The notes beneath the pieces were generated by a model that saw only the letters and a list, made by a program, of their open reading frames with translations, was not told where the DNA came from and did not search any database. DNA of 64,000 nt, taken from assembly GCA_026874595.1 (NCBI GenBank), contig CM049320.1, forward strand, positions 42,604,714 to 42,668,713. The letters are read 5' to 3'. The position numbers and the translations under genes are program-made. Shown here piece by piece: positions 12,655 through 25,999 of this stretch (position 1 is its first letter; every line of letters starts with the position of its first letter). The stretch is from Sipunculus nudus. Taxonomy: Eukaryota; Annelida; Sipuncula; Golfingiida; Sipunculidae.

Positions 12655-13160
12655 TTTTTTTTACCGTAAATTTTACTGGCAACCCTTCTGCCAGTAAATT
12701 TTACTGTAAAATTACAGAGCATGTCTTTTTGGAATGATTAGTAAATTTACATGTAATGTCATGTAAAATAACATGTAATGTCATGTAAAATAACATGTAA
12801 TGTCATGTTAAATAACATGAAATTTCAGTAAGATCACATGTAATTTCATATAAAATAACATGTAATGTCATGTAAAATAACATGTTATATCATGTTAAAT
12901 AACATGCATTTCCAAGAAGATCACATGTACTGTCATGTAAAAAAAACATGAAATCTAAGCGAGACCCATGGAAATGTTGTGGTATAACATGAATTTTACT
13001 GTAATATTTACAGTAAATTTTACTGGCAACCCTGCTGCCAGTAGATTTAACTATAAAATTGCCGAGCATGTTTTTGGAATGTCATGTGAAAACACATGGA
13101 AATGGCAGGGAATGTTGTGATATTACATGGTATTTGGCCATGTAATTAAACAGAAGTTTT
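12655..13160. repeat. ACATGTAA tandem repeat block with inverted TTACTGGCA ends
   Basis: A roughly 22-bp unit (ACATGTAATGTCATGTAAAATA) is repeated with variation between 12750 and 12960. It is flanked on each side by a segment with TACTGGCA, a spacer and TGCCAGTA (near 12675 and 13020). Both unit and flanks are largely self-complementary. Related CATGAAAT strings recur at 14770-14850, so the whole 12.65-14.85 kb stretch may be one element. Confidence 0.6.
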
Positions 13161-14149
13161 CTGTTGCAATACAGGATATGATACCACAATATTTAATTCA
13201 TGTGCATTTCTTCAAAATGAATTGGTATGATATGACTACAGGGTAAATAAAGCAAACAATATCATAAATTTATAATAAAATTCATTTCTTTCAGTATTAC
13301 AAGAATACAAAATTAATGTACTTAAACACTTGTATGTTGTCGGAGTGGATTAAAAATATATGCATGCAAATATCTTAAATATCCTAACCAGTCATGTAAA
13401 GATTATTGTTCTGGCCATGATAAGAAACCTGTGATAGTGTTCACCAGCTTGTCTGGATGGACTCAGTCAAACATGCCAGGTTTTATCAAGTTAAAGTTAA
13501 TAGTTTGTGCAAAGGGTCACAAGAAAATCAGATCAACTGTTTACTAAAGTTAACTCACTTGCCGAGTCCAAGATCAGGGTCACTAGTCATGAAAGAAAGT
13601 ATCCTATATATTGGAATATTTGACCTTTGGTAAAGCTAACAGGTTTTCAAACATTTAATTTTTCAACATAAAATCCCAAACCAACTGACCCATGGGTCAT
13701 AAAGCCCAGCTGACTAGGAAGACATTCACAAAAGGAATTTTATCATCTGAAGGCAAAATTTTGTCGGTGGTGTCCACCTTCAACTGTAACAATTAAAGTT
13801 TTCAAATCAATAAGAGGGAAAAAATTATGATAATTTGTCCAGCCATTCCCATGAAATCTAGCCGTTTTGTATGCAAACTGCTTAGATAAAATGACTAAGC
13901 ACATTTTAAAGGACATGCATGCCTGGATGTCAAGAAAGAAGATTCTAGGTTCAAGAATTAAGTTTACCTTGTCTGGGTGCTTTAAATATTTTTATTTTCC
14001 AGTAATATACCGGTGATCACTGTTGCTCATAATGCCTCAAGCTAGAATCTTCTAAGATTATTCCTTGTGTCAAATTTCATGAAAAGTTTTGTACATTGGA
14101 GTTTCAGTTAAATGTACATGCATTGCTTTTGCTTATTTTTTTAACTGAA
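13161..14149. other. AT-rich non-coding stretch
   Basis: No open frame of note, no RNA gene and no recognised repeat family. Confidence 0.4.
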
Positions 14150-14335
14150 ATCAGCTCAAGCTGAAGTTGACCTTGAAAGTACCTCAAAGTATGCTGAATT
14201 TTGGATTTGTAGGTCTAACGGTTTCAAAACCTGCCAATCTAACGGACGGACGGACAGACGGACGACGGACAATGGACCACGACTATAGCTCAGATGACTT
14301 ATAGTCAGCTGAGCTGAAAAGGTGCCATGGTCAAA
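14150..14335. repeat. Mollusc-type dispersed repeat with GACGGACGG run
   Basis: Contains GCTGAAGTTGACCTTGAAAG, then ACGGACGGACGGACAG, then ATAGTCAGCTGAGCTGAAAA. This layout of a GGAC/GACG run before a TCAGCTGAGCTGA end is typical of dispersed repeats in bivalve and gastropod genomes and recurs around 54.95 and 47.85 kb in this window. Confidence 0.5.
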
Positions 14336-15094
14336 GTTGAGCTGAATTAAAGGTATACTCATTTTTCATTTATGCCAATAAAGAAAATTACAAAATTCTG
14401 ATCTTATTTCTTGTATACATTTAAATCTAAAATAAAATTTAATACAGTTATGTGCATGAAAAGAAACTCTAGCTTCAATATTTACCATGCAAAGTCTGTA
14501 TGTAATATGTTTTAGTGAGGTATTTTATGATATGGTCTATAACTTCTAAATATTATGCAATACTGACCTAATTTCTGGCAAATACATAGTAAATATATAG
14601 AGAAATGTCAATAAATATAAAAAAGCACCAGTGGTTTTAACATCAGGTACTGTTTTAATAAACATTAGGAAAATGGAGGATTTTCCTTCATTTCCTCGAG
14701 GAAGAAAGTTGCAGTGACTCAGTTCGGTTATGAGTACACTGAAGAATTCTTTACATTAAAATCTGGTGTGACATCTACATGAAATCTCATGTTATTCTAT
14801 AATAACATGAAAAGTGTCGATATTACCAACATGAAATCCATGTAAAAATACAGAGATTTATAACAGTCTAGCAGATATTAAACATAGTTCCTGGAACTTT
14901 CAACAAAGTGAAAGATTTCTCCTACGGATGAAATACAGCAACACATACATTTAATTTTACATCTCCAAAAATAGCCAAAAGATCTGTCCCATTAGAGAAT
15001 GCTTATTATTTATATTCTATTACATGATTATACTTCTAGTCGATTGAGGTATGCGACTAGCCCTTGCTCTCGTGTTCTCTTACTACGCTACGCC

Positions 15095-18000
15095 ATGCGA
15101 GGATCCTGGATATCGCCGCATATTTTGCAGTTATATAGCGTTTTACTAAAGATAAGGAGAGTTGCGGGCTACTCAACTTCGACAGAGCTTATCTTCATCT
15201 AATGCCTTATACGCGGAGACCAATATGACTTGCCTTGGAGGCATAGGTTGGGGTCTACATCCTTCGCCCTCTACCTGGACAAGTGACTTTATGCTCCCCT
15301 CTGATCCCTATAGGGCCGCCTACTTTATCATTCGGGCAATAATAAGTAAGTCCACTTATTGTGTAGGAGGGGTGTATCTATTAAGGGCATATGGAATATT
15401 CAGCGAAAGAACGTATATAAGTAAAAGGCATCTTCGCTGTTAATATACAAAGATTTCCCAAATAGAAGCGGTTGATCTACTGGCTGAACTCGGCGACCAG
15501 GCTTAGCTGCGATGGGAACATCCAGATGTGAAACCACGAGTGTTCCGCATATGTTATAGCACCCCCGTTCAGGGACGGAATGGCATGACCAAGAAGCAAG
15601 CTGGCAAGGACTCCTAATATACGTACCACCGCACCCAAACAGACAAATTTAAATTCAGAGATTATATACACCATTTGGTTATTTTCGACAGGAGTTTAGA
15701 GGAAAAACAGGTTACTAAAGGATGCATCTTGTACCTTGCGTCATTTAGAATTGTAAAAACCGTTGTTTCATAAAGACGAACGCAAATCTTTGTAACATAT
15801 CTAAGCTATAATGCAGTGAAGATTTAAGGCCGTATAGGGACTATACGTCCTCTCCAATAGTGTTACCTAAAAGTCTGAGTTAGTAAATTTATTAAATAGC
15901 AGAATTAATATGTTATTGTTGCAATAATTAATAAATGCAGTCTCACGATCACTCTACCTGAAAATAGCTAAATGTCAACTCTTTATTTCGGATGCTTTGT
16001 GGTAAATATAGGCGCCTGTGTGATAAATGTGTCAAGCATGTGTCAAGTAACGTGCACATGTTACCTTACTATCTAAGTGACCTAGGGGCGATCAATATGA
16101 AGATAAATTCAGGGGAACGGCCGTGGCGGTCTTGTACCTTTTCCAGTTTGTCTTTAACTGGTTTGGATATAAATAGTCCTGTTTGTCACACACGTAAATT
16201 GGTTCACGTAATATTTTAATTTAAAAATTGTTAAACAATCCTCTCAAGGTTATTCAACATGGCTATCTAAAAATAAAAAAATAAAATAAAATTAGCTGAT
16301 TTCCTCATGTTGATTTAATGAAAACTCATGGTGTTTGTATATTTTTTTTGTATATTTTATAGCTGTTGAACTGTAATTTTTTTTAGCCTTCCCTTAGAAA
16401 CACTTTATTTCAATGTAAAAGTGAACAATCGTCAATCCATAGGCGTCCCTTTACTTTCAAACTGTTTTTATGTTAACCGAAGACATCGAACAGTTTAGGA
16501 ATACAGTTGTTTTTGCTGGGAAACATTTATTTTAATTCCCTGCGGTTCGTGTTATCTAATTGTTGAAAGATGAGCCTAACAGAAGTCTGAGCCTGCTTAA
16601 CGTTAAAAATGGTTTAGAGGAGGACATGGCTGGTAATTAATGCCACAACAGGTAACGTTTTGCATTTTCGGTGAGAATACAGTCTTTGTGCTATTCATTG
16701 ACATGTATATTTTGCAATGGACGGGGTGTGATCAATGTGTGCACATCGTTTGACCGTGTTCATGCCTGTAGCCTCGTGACGTCATTTTTGCAAATATTTC
16801 GTCCGACATTTAATTTTACAAAAGGACAATAGCACAATGCCTAGTTATACATAATAATCTAGAGTTATATAGCGTACCTCTGTAAGGAAAGAATGACAAC
16901 AACAGAGACGTAGATACATTATCCTTCGATCTGAATACATTTTGACAAGTTCCCATTAAATATGTTAATGCTATTCAGCGTTTCTTGGATCGGATATTTC
17001 ATCGTGAAAGACATGTCAGCAAAACATAATATAGCAACGCATATATTGAAGAAAAGCATTCGGTACCTTTATATATCGGGTGGATTATTAACAAGCGTCC
17101 CATCCGTCGCAAACTTGCTGGAAGTGCACCCACCAAATAAACATTTGAGATTTCAAAACTCTTTCACATTAAGGCTTCCAGTTATTAAGACTTGAAGAAA
17201 AAAACACGGTTTTTCAGTTATGCTACTCCAAGATTCTTGAATTCAAGGAGGCCAAATGTTTGAGACCTTTTAAAAAACTGTGATACATGTGCCTCTTTAA
17301 TGAAGTTTACTTCAGTAACAAATATTACAGAATCTTAGACAGTTTCTTTGAAGATATAATACACTTAACATGTATAACACATTTGATTTATGACGGGATC
17401 ATCTGACGTTAAATCAAATGAAATCTAACAAAATGTCCGTGAAGACAAGGGAGGAAGAGTTACCTACAACGAGGTAACTACCTATGCGAGGATCCTGGAT
17501 ATCGCCGCATATTTTGCAGTTATATAGCGTTTTACTAAAGATAAGGAGAGTTGCGGGCTACTCAACTTCGACAGAGCTTATCTTCATCTAATGCCTTATA
17601 CGCGGAGACCAATATGACTTGCCTTGGAGGCATAGGTTGGGGTCTACATCCTTCGCCCTCTACCTGGACAAGTGACTTTATGCTCCCCTCTGATCCCTAT
17701 AGGGCCGCCTACTTTATCATTCGGGCAATAATAAGTAAGTCCACTTATTGTGTAGGAGGGGTGTATCTATTAAGGGCATATGGAATATTCAGCGAAAGAA
17801 CGTATATAAGTAAAAGGCATCTTCGCTGTTAATATACAAAGATTTCCCAAATAGAAGCGGTTGATCTACTGGCTGAACTCGGCGACCAGGCTTAGCTGCG
17901 ATGGGAACATCCAGATGTGAAACCACGAGTGTTCCGCATATGTTATAGCACCCCCGTTCAGGGACGGAATGGCATGACCAAGAAGCAAGCTGGCAAGGAC

Positions 18001-21000
18001 TCCTAATATACGTACCACCGCACCCAAACAGACAAATTTAAATTCAGAGATTATATACACCATTTGGTTATTTTCGACAGGAGTTTAGAGGAAAAACAGG
18101 TTACTAAAGGATGCATCTTGTACCTTGCGTCATTTAGAATTGTAAAAACCGTTGTTTCATAAAGACGAACGCAAATCTTTGTAACATATCTAAGCTATAA
18201 TGCAGTGAAGATTTAAGGCCGTATAGGGACTATACGTCCTCTCCAATAGTGTTACCTAAAAGTCTGAGTTAGTAAATTTATTAAATAGCAGAATTAATAT
18301 GTTATTGTTGCAATAATTAATAAATGCAGTCTCACGATCACTCTACCTGAAAATAGCTAAATGTCAACTCTTTATTTCGGATGCTTTGTGGTAAATATAG
18401 GCGCCTGTGTGATAAATGTGTCAAGCATGTGTCAAGTAACGTGCACATGTTACCTTACTATCTAAGTGACCTAGGGGCGATCAATATGAAGATAAATTCA
18501 GGGGAACGGCCGTGGCGGTCTTGTACCTTTTCCAGTTTGTCTTTAACTGGTTTGGATATAAATAGTCCTGTTTGTCACACACGTAAATTGGTTCACGTAA
18601 TATTTTAATTTAAAAATTGTTAAACAATCCTCTCAAGGTTATTCAACATGGCTATCTAAAAATAAAAAAATAAAATAAAATTAGCTGATTTCCTCATGTT
18701 GATTTAATGAAAACTCATGGTGTTTGTATATTTTTTTTGTATATTTTATAGCTGTTGAACTGTAATTTTTTTTAGCCTTCCCTTAGAAACACTTTATTTC
18801 AATGTAAAAGTGAACAATCGTCAATCCATAGGCGTCCCTTTACTTTCAAACTGTTTATATGTTAACCGAAGACATCGAACAGTTTAGGAATACAGTTGTT
18901 TTTGCTGGGAAACATTTATTTTAATTCCCTGCGGTTCGTGTTATCTAATTGTTGAAAGATGAGCCTAACAGAAGTCTGAGCCTGCTTAACGTTAAAAATG
19001 GTTTAGAGGAGGACATGGCTGGTAATTAATGCCACAACAGGTAACGTTTTGCATTTTCGGTGAGAATACAGTCTTTGTGCTATTCATTGACATGTATATT
19101 TTGCAATGGACGGGGTGTGATCAATGTGTGCACATCGTTTGACCGTGTTCATGCCTGTAGCCTCGTGACGTCATTTTTGCAAATATTTCGTCCGACATTT
19201 AATTTTACAAAAGGACAATAGCACAATGCCTAGTTATACATAATAATCTAGAGTTATATAGCGTACCTCTGTAAGGAAAGAATGACAACAACAGAGACGT
19301 AGATACATTATCCTTCGATCTGAATACATTTTGACAAGTTCCCATTAAATATGTTAATGCTATTCAGCGTTTCTTGGATCGGATATTTCATCGTGAAAGA
19401 CATGTCAGCAAAACATAATATAGCAACGCATATATTGAAGAAAAGCATTCGGTACCTTTATATATCGGGTGGATTATTAACAAGCGTCCCATCCGTCGCA
19501 AACTTGCTGGAAGTGCACCCACCAAATAAACATTTGAGATTTCAAAACTCTTTCACATTAAGGCTTCCAGTTATTAAGACTTGAAGAAAAAAACACGGTT
19601 TTTCAGTTATGCTACTCCAAGATTCTTGAATTCAAGGAGGCCAAATGTTTGAGACCTTTTAAAAAACTGTGATACATGTGCCTCTTTAATGAAGTTTACT
19701 TCAGTAACAAATATTACAGAATCTTAGACAGTTTCTTTGAAGATATAATACACTTAACATGTATAACACATTTGATTTATGACGGGATCATCTGACGTTA
19801 AATCAAATGAAATCTAACAAAATGTCCGTGAAGACAAGGGAGGAAGAGTTACCTACAACGAGGTAACTACCTATGCGAGGATCCTGGATATCGCCGCATA
19901 TTTTGCAGTTATATAGCGTTTTACTAAAGATAAGGAGAGTTGCGGGCTACTCAACTTCGACAGAGCTTATCTTCATCTAATGCCTTATACGCGGAGACCA
20001 ATATGACTTGCCTTGGAGGCATAGGTTGGGGTCTACATCCTTCGCCCTCTACCTGGACAAGTGACTTTATGCTCCCCTCTGATCCCTATAGGGCCGCCTA
20101 CTTTATCATTCGGGCAATAATAAGTAAGTCCACTTATTGTGTAGGAGGGGTGTATCTATTAAGGGCATATGGAATATTCAGCGAAAGAACGTATATAAGT
20201 AAAAGGCATCTTCGCTGTTAATATACAAAGATTTCCCAAATAGAAGCGGTTGATCTACTGGCTGAACTCGGCGACCAGGCTTAGCTGCGATGGGAACATC
20301 CAGATGTGAAACCACGAGTGTTCCGCATATGTTATAGCACCCCCGTTCAGGGACGGAATGGCATGACCAAGAAGCAAGCTGGCAAGGACTCCTAATATAC
20401 GTACCACCGCACCCAAACAGACAAATTTAAATTCAGAGATTATATACACCATTTGGTTATTTTCGACAGGAGTTTAGAGGAAAAACAGGTTACTAAAGGA
20501 TGCATCTTGTACCTTGCGTCATTTAGAATTGTAAAAACCGTTGTTTCATAAAGACGAACGCAAATCTTTGTAACATATCTAAGCTATAATGCAGTGAAGA
20601 TTTAAGGCCGTATAGGGACTATACGTCCTCTCCAATAGTGTTACCTAAAAGTCTGAGTTAGTAAATTTATTAAATAGCAGAATTAATATGTTATTGTTGC
20701 AATAATTAATAAATGCAGTCTCACGATCACTCTACCTGAAAATAGCTAAATGTCAACTCTTTATTTCGGATGCTTTGTGGTAAATATAGGCGCCTGTGTG
20801 ATAAATGTGTCAAGCATGTGTCAAGTAACGTGCACATGTTACCTTACTATCTAAGTGACCTAGGGGCGATCAATATGAAGATAAATTCAGGGGAACGGCC
20901 GTGGCGGTCTTGTACCTTTTCCAGTTTGTCTTTAACTGGTTTGGATATAAATAGTCCTGTTTGTCACACACGTAAATTGGTTCACGTAATATTTTAATTT

Positions 21001-22249
21001 AAAAATTGTTAAACAATCCTCTCAAGGTTATTCAACATGGCTATCTAAAAATAAAAAAATAAAATAAAATTAGCTGATTTCCTCATGTTGATTTAATGAA
21101 AACTCATGGTGTTTGTATATTTTTTTTGTATATTTTATAGCTGTTGAACTGTAATTTTTTTTAGCCTTCCCTTAGAAACACTTTATTTCAATGTAAAAGT
21201 GAACAATCGTCAATCCATAGGCGTCCCTTTACTTTCAAACTGTTTATATGTTAACCGAAGACATCGAACAGTTTAGGAATACAGTTGTTTTTGCTGGGAA
21301 ACATTTATTTTAATTCCCTGCGGTTCGTGTTATCTAATTGTTGAAAGATGAGCCTAACAGAAGTCTGAGCCTGCTTAACGTTAAAAATGGTTTAGAGGAG
21401 GACATGGCTGGTAATTAATGCCACAACAGGTAACGTTTTGCATTTTCGGTGAGAATACAGTCTTTGTGCTATTCATTGACATGTATATTTTGCAATGGAC
21501 GGGGTGTGATCAATGTGTGCACATCGTTTGACCGTGTTCATGCCTGTAGCCTCGTGACGTCATTTTTGCAAATATTTCGTCCGACATTTAATTTTACAAA
21601 AGGACAATAGCACAATGCCTAGTTATACATAATAATCTAGAGTTATATAGCGTACCTCTGTAAGGAAAGAATGACAACAACAGAGACGTAGATACATTAT
21701 CCTTCGATCTGAATACATTTTGACAAGTTCCCATTAAATATGTTAATGCTATTCAGCGTTTCTTGGATCGGATATTTCATCGTGAAAGACATGTCAGCAA
21801 AACATAATATAGCAACGCATATATTGAAGAAAAGCATTCGGTACCTTTATATATCGGGTGGATTATTAACAAGCGTCCCATCCGTCGCAAACTTGCTGGA
21901 AGTGCACCCACCAAATAAACATTTGAGATTTCAAAACTCTTTCACATTAAGGCTTCCAGTTATTAAGACTTGAAGAAAAAAACACGGTTTTTCAGTTATG
22001 CTACTCCAAGATTCTTGAATTCAAGGAGGCCAAATGTTTGAGACCTTTTAAAAAACTGTGATACATGTGCCTCTTTAATGAAGTTTACTTCAGTAACAAA
22101 TATTACAGAATCTTAGACAGTTTCTTTGAAGATATAATACACTTAACATGTATAACACATTTGATTTATGACGGGATCATCTGACGTTAAATCAAATGAA
22201 ATCTAACAAAATGTCCGTGAAGACAAGGGAGGAAGAGTTACCTACAACG
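15095..22249. repeat. Three tandem 2389-bp units related to the EF-hand gene promoter region
   Basis: Units start at 15095, 17484 and 19873 (exact period 2389). The third stops at 22249, about 12 bases short. By eye the units differ at only a handful of bases, with copy 1 distinct near 16465. Diverged matches to the upstream region of genes A and B occur in order: GGGAACATCCAG at 15514 (A: 3478), AGGGGAACGGCCG at about 16111 (A: about 4017), and the GAAGATATAA / AAATGAAATCTAACAAAATG block at about 17349-17442 (A: about 5048-5147). No signal-peptide or EF-hand exon is found in a unit. A TATA-like TATATAAG lies at about 15413. The units are either a recent tandem amplification or partly an assembly artefact. 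Confidence 0.9.
17466..17485. repeat. Inverted repeat at the junction of tandem units
   Basis: GTTACCT, six bases, AGGTAAC spans the end of one 2389-bp unit. It recurs 2389 bases later (about 19855-19874) and is cut in half at the end of the last unit (22249). A small hairpin at the breakpoint could mark how the units joined. Confidence 0.55.
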
Positions 22250-25187
22250 CAGTCGGGGATACACGTGGTTAACAGTAACCCCCACCTTTCATCTCCTAGT
22301 TTAATGTTTTGCGAAACTTAGTACACGTGAATTTATCGTTAATTGTTTTCGTACATAACACATATATAGCTATAGCAAAATGTAATTTATACCGTTGTTG
22401 AACAAATTATAATTATTTGCCTCACAGAAATTATAAATTTCGGCTGGCAACGCTTGAACAGATGCAGACCTGCACTTATGTAGTTCTTTAGAAATATCAC
22501 GAAAGATTTATAACATCTGAAAGTAATTGTTATATGTTTAAAATATTTTTTTATGTTTGGCGTTTCTTAATAGAATATGGTGCAAAGCAACACTTTCTCA
22601 ACAATCGACACATGGATTACCTTACAAATAACTGTGAATCTTCTCCCTGGCAAGTATTATCGATTATATGAAACCTGAGGCGCCATGTTTTACGCATGTT
22701 TATTCTTAAATCTGACACTAGCACATTTATTAAATTTCAAATATTTAGTTATGCAAATGAGGAATACCTAAACGTTTACTTTTTATTTATGTACCCTTTC
22801 ATGGAAATAAATTTCAGTGTAAAGGAGGCCATATAATTAAGAAAAGGATGATTCTGAAAACATGTAATTGGTAAAAATTGTCATTTAACCACTTAAATTT
22901 GCATATTTTTGCATACATCAAAGTATGCAAATTATTTTGTATCAGAAAACATTTCATGTAAGATAACCCTCTCCATTTGCTGCATTTTGTATTTTTAACA
23001 GAGTTGTGGCCATTCATTTGAAAACTTCGATATAAATAATGTGGTTGCAATATTAACAAAGGTTGCCACAGAAACCAACTCACAGTGGCATCACCCTGGT
23101 AATTTAATAAAGTTATTTACTTAATTTTTTCTAATTAAGCTTCCAAATCCTGATGGAATAACATCCTCGACAGCATTTGTCCCTCTTTTTGTGCCGACCG
23201 GCCATGTTTTTAGGTCTGCCTGTTAGAGAAGCAGTATCACAGATGCGGAAAAATGCGTATTATGGAGGCTATATATAAAAAAATAAGATTGCGGCCAAAA
23301 GAGGTCGCCAAGTTTTTTTTTTTTTTTTTTGGGGGGGGGGGGCTTTTTTAGGTCTGTTTGATTGAATAGTAGTGTCACAGATACGGGAAAATGCACATTT
23401 CGGGCGCCATTAAAATCAAGATTTTAAGTTTTTGGGGTCTATTTTTTTTAAAGATGCCTAGGGGTAGTAGTATCCCTGTGCAAAGTTTCCTGCTTTCTGA
23501 AAAATTTGATCAATTCTGATGAAAAATGGGCCTTAGCCGCTGTACTACTAACAAATACCAGTGACGCGACATTTTTTGTGTTGGTATCATACCAACATCT
23601 CGGTTAAAATAATCCAATCAGTTTGTTTTTCTCAAATATTTTGTAATTGGTCATTTGACCTTGGGCTGGACGCACCCCACTCGGCCTTTTTGTATACGGT
23701 CGTGATGTTTCCAACTAACGTGTCCATGGGTATATCTGTCAGAAAAAAATAGCTATTTTTTCTGCATTGGGCCCTCCCCATTTGAAAAATTCTAAACTGA
23801 AACTTGCAGAGCAGTGGCGGTAGGTCAGACAAGTATCCTCGTCTTTTCTGCATGGTATAAATTCACAGAAAGACAATGGGTCAAGCATTAACTAGGGCCA
23901 TAAGCCTAATATTACTAGCCGGGGGGGGGGGGGGGGGGGGCTCTTCAACCTAATCACACCATAAGATACTTTGAAAACTGTAGACATTTGACTTAACGAT
24001 AAAATTATGATATTTCGGATAAGTGTCGCATAACTCATAATGAATAATTTTTTTTGTATGAAATGCATTTGTGACATATCACATCGACAGTGTTTTTTTT
24101 CAACTTAAATGCCACGGCCGACAGGCAGACGCACGGTTAAACCTGTTTCAATGTATCAACTGCCAGCAGTGCGGCTTTGTGAGTGACGCTGATGCAGGTC
24201 ACTGTTTTTGATTCTTAGGCCATTTTAAGCTCAGGGTTAACAAAGTTTTAAAAGACTCATTTTTGGTCATACGTATATATATTATTATTACTGCCCCAGA
24301 TTACATATGTTTACCTGTCATAAACACTATTAATATTTGGCTTTATGCGATTTTGATTTCGTCAAGGGTTTTAAGTGTTCGCGTTTTCCCGAATTTTTTT
24401 TTTTTTTGTGCGGCGATATCCGCAGTTTCTCAGTGGACAGAACATACCTATTATACATGGGGTTTCAATAAAGCCAGTCATTCTAATCAACGATAGAATA
24501 ATGACATCTCGATAAAATGTCGTATTCATTCTAAAACGAAATTATTTTTATTTAATGTGTTTATAACTTATTATTCGATAGTATATTTAAACAGGCATGG
24601 ATTGGAAAAGAATTGTCCACAGGCACCTGAAGTTTAAATCTAGAATAAAATAGTTCTAGATTTATATGTTAAGTTCCTGTACACGTGGTATTGTCCTTAT
24701 ATAAAAAAAGGCGCGCAAAAGAAAGTCTGTTCAGGACGTAAGTAGATGCTTCAGTGCTCGATTCTGCTTTTCCCTAAGCACCAAACGTCTGTCATTAGTC
24801 TTCGCGACTTCCAATATTTGTTTCCACATCCATGTTGGCCATGGCCAACATCCATGTTTTGACCGGGTCAAAAGGAGATAGTTTGCAGCCTGTAACATAG
24901 GTGGTATTAGCGTAGCGGTAGTGACCCCTGGTGGAGAACGGAAGACTTAATAGGATCATAACGACCGTATAAGAAACGGCAAAGCGGGGCGGGGCCACCT
25001 ATTTTGATCCGTTTTGATACAAGCCCGATTTAATCAGAATCAGTATTATCAAACCCTGCCATATATATTTGTACTTGCAAAACAACGAAAAGGAACAAAA
25101 CGACAAAAGAAAATAGCATTAATTTATCAGACACTTCTGAAATGGACACCATGCACATACAACATGGTATCATCTCCACAGCCTGTA
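22250..25187. other. Non-coding stretch with homopolymer tracts
   Basis: No gene was recognised. It holds a T20/G11 tract (about 23312-23341), a pure G tract (about 23922-23940), and related G-rich and CAGATACGGGAAAATG / CAGATGCGGAAAAATG segments (about 23238 and 23377) that suggest a diverged dispersed repeat. The frames seen are short and unsupported. Confidence 0.4.
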
Positions 25188-25600
25188 TCTATATATTAAT
25201 AGCGTAAGGCGATTTTTGTGATTTTCCGTATCTCCTCTGATACCGCCGTACGGATTGCCGTGGTTTTCGACATACATATGCTCCGGATTTGTCCGGAGGG
25301 ATTCCACCCACTTTTATTTGCAATATTTGCGTATTACGTGCATAATTAATAATTTTAATATTTGCTCCCCCGCGGGCGCCTCTTTTCTTTGTGTCTTTGG
25401 GCCCGGTAACACAATGGCCATAGGGTGTGTGATGGCGGGACAGAGTTTTACTCCAGGGGCCCTATCTAGGGTTTTCTTACATTGGCGGTCACCGGCCCGA
25501 AATAATCCCTACCGGCGATCCCTTCTCAAAAGGGGGATCTTTGAAAGAACTGTTTTGCAAGCCTTCCCGCGACCGGGAGCCCTCTTCGTGACTTCATATG
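25188..25600 (+). mobile_element. Helitron 5' end fragment
   Basis: Begins A then TCTATATATTAATAGCG, the 5'-TC terminus of a Helitron inserted after an A. The following roughly 370 bases match, in opposite orientation, the region 30500-30825. Both share CTCCGG(A/G)TTTGTCCG, CTTTTATTTGCAATATT and GGTAACACAATGGCCATA. No matching 3' CTRR end was found nearby on this strand before 27592, so this is a 5' fragment or a larger, interrupted copy. Confidence 0.6.
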
Positions 25601-25654
25601 CTTGAGTGCACCTCTACCGGGTCGCAGTAAATCGTAATGGATAGGCCAAACAAA

Positions 25655-25946
25655 GGTATGGTTCTCAGGCACTTTTTTTCAGAAACCTGTGAGGCCGGGC
25701 GATATTTAACCTTTGTTTTGTTTGTCTCGATAACAATTTCATATGATCAGGGAAAAGCATTAAAATAACAGAATTAATTTGCTAAACACGCAAAAGCACT
25801 ATACATAACAAAGGGTATCTGACCAAAATTGCATTATTTTATCTTCTTGAAAGATGAACATCAAAATAAAATTTTGATGCGGGGGTGGGGGGGGGGGGGG
25901 GGGACTGTAAAATTGACGCGGGCAGTGCCTGAAAACCATACTTTTT
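25655..25946. mobile_element. Possible small MITE with 17-bp inverted ends and a poly-G core
   Basis: GTATGGTTCTCAGGCAC at the left and GTGCCTGAAAACCATAC at the right are inverted copies with one mismatch. They enclose about 290 bases with a long G tract. A related GTATGGTTCTCAGG occurs alone at about 54308. No target duplication was established, and no family is assigned. Confidence 0.45.
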
Positions 25947-25999
25947 ATTTTTTTTTTTTTTTGGCCTTATACAGTCGCACACGGTCGCACGAAGTCCAG

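Noticed and set aside
15162-15443. 93-codon plus-strand frame identical in all three 2389-bp units (also 17551 and 19940)
   Set aside because: The identity only reflects the young triplication. There is no known domain, signal or codon pattern, and it lies beside a promoter-like region.
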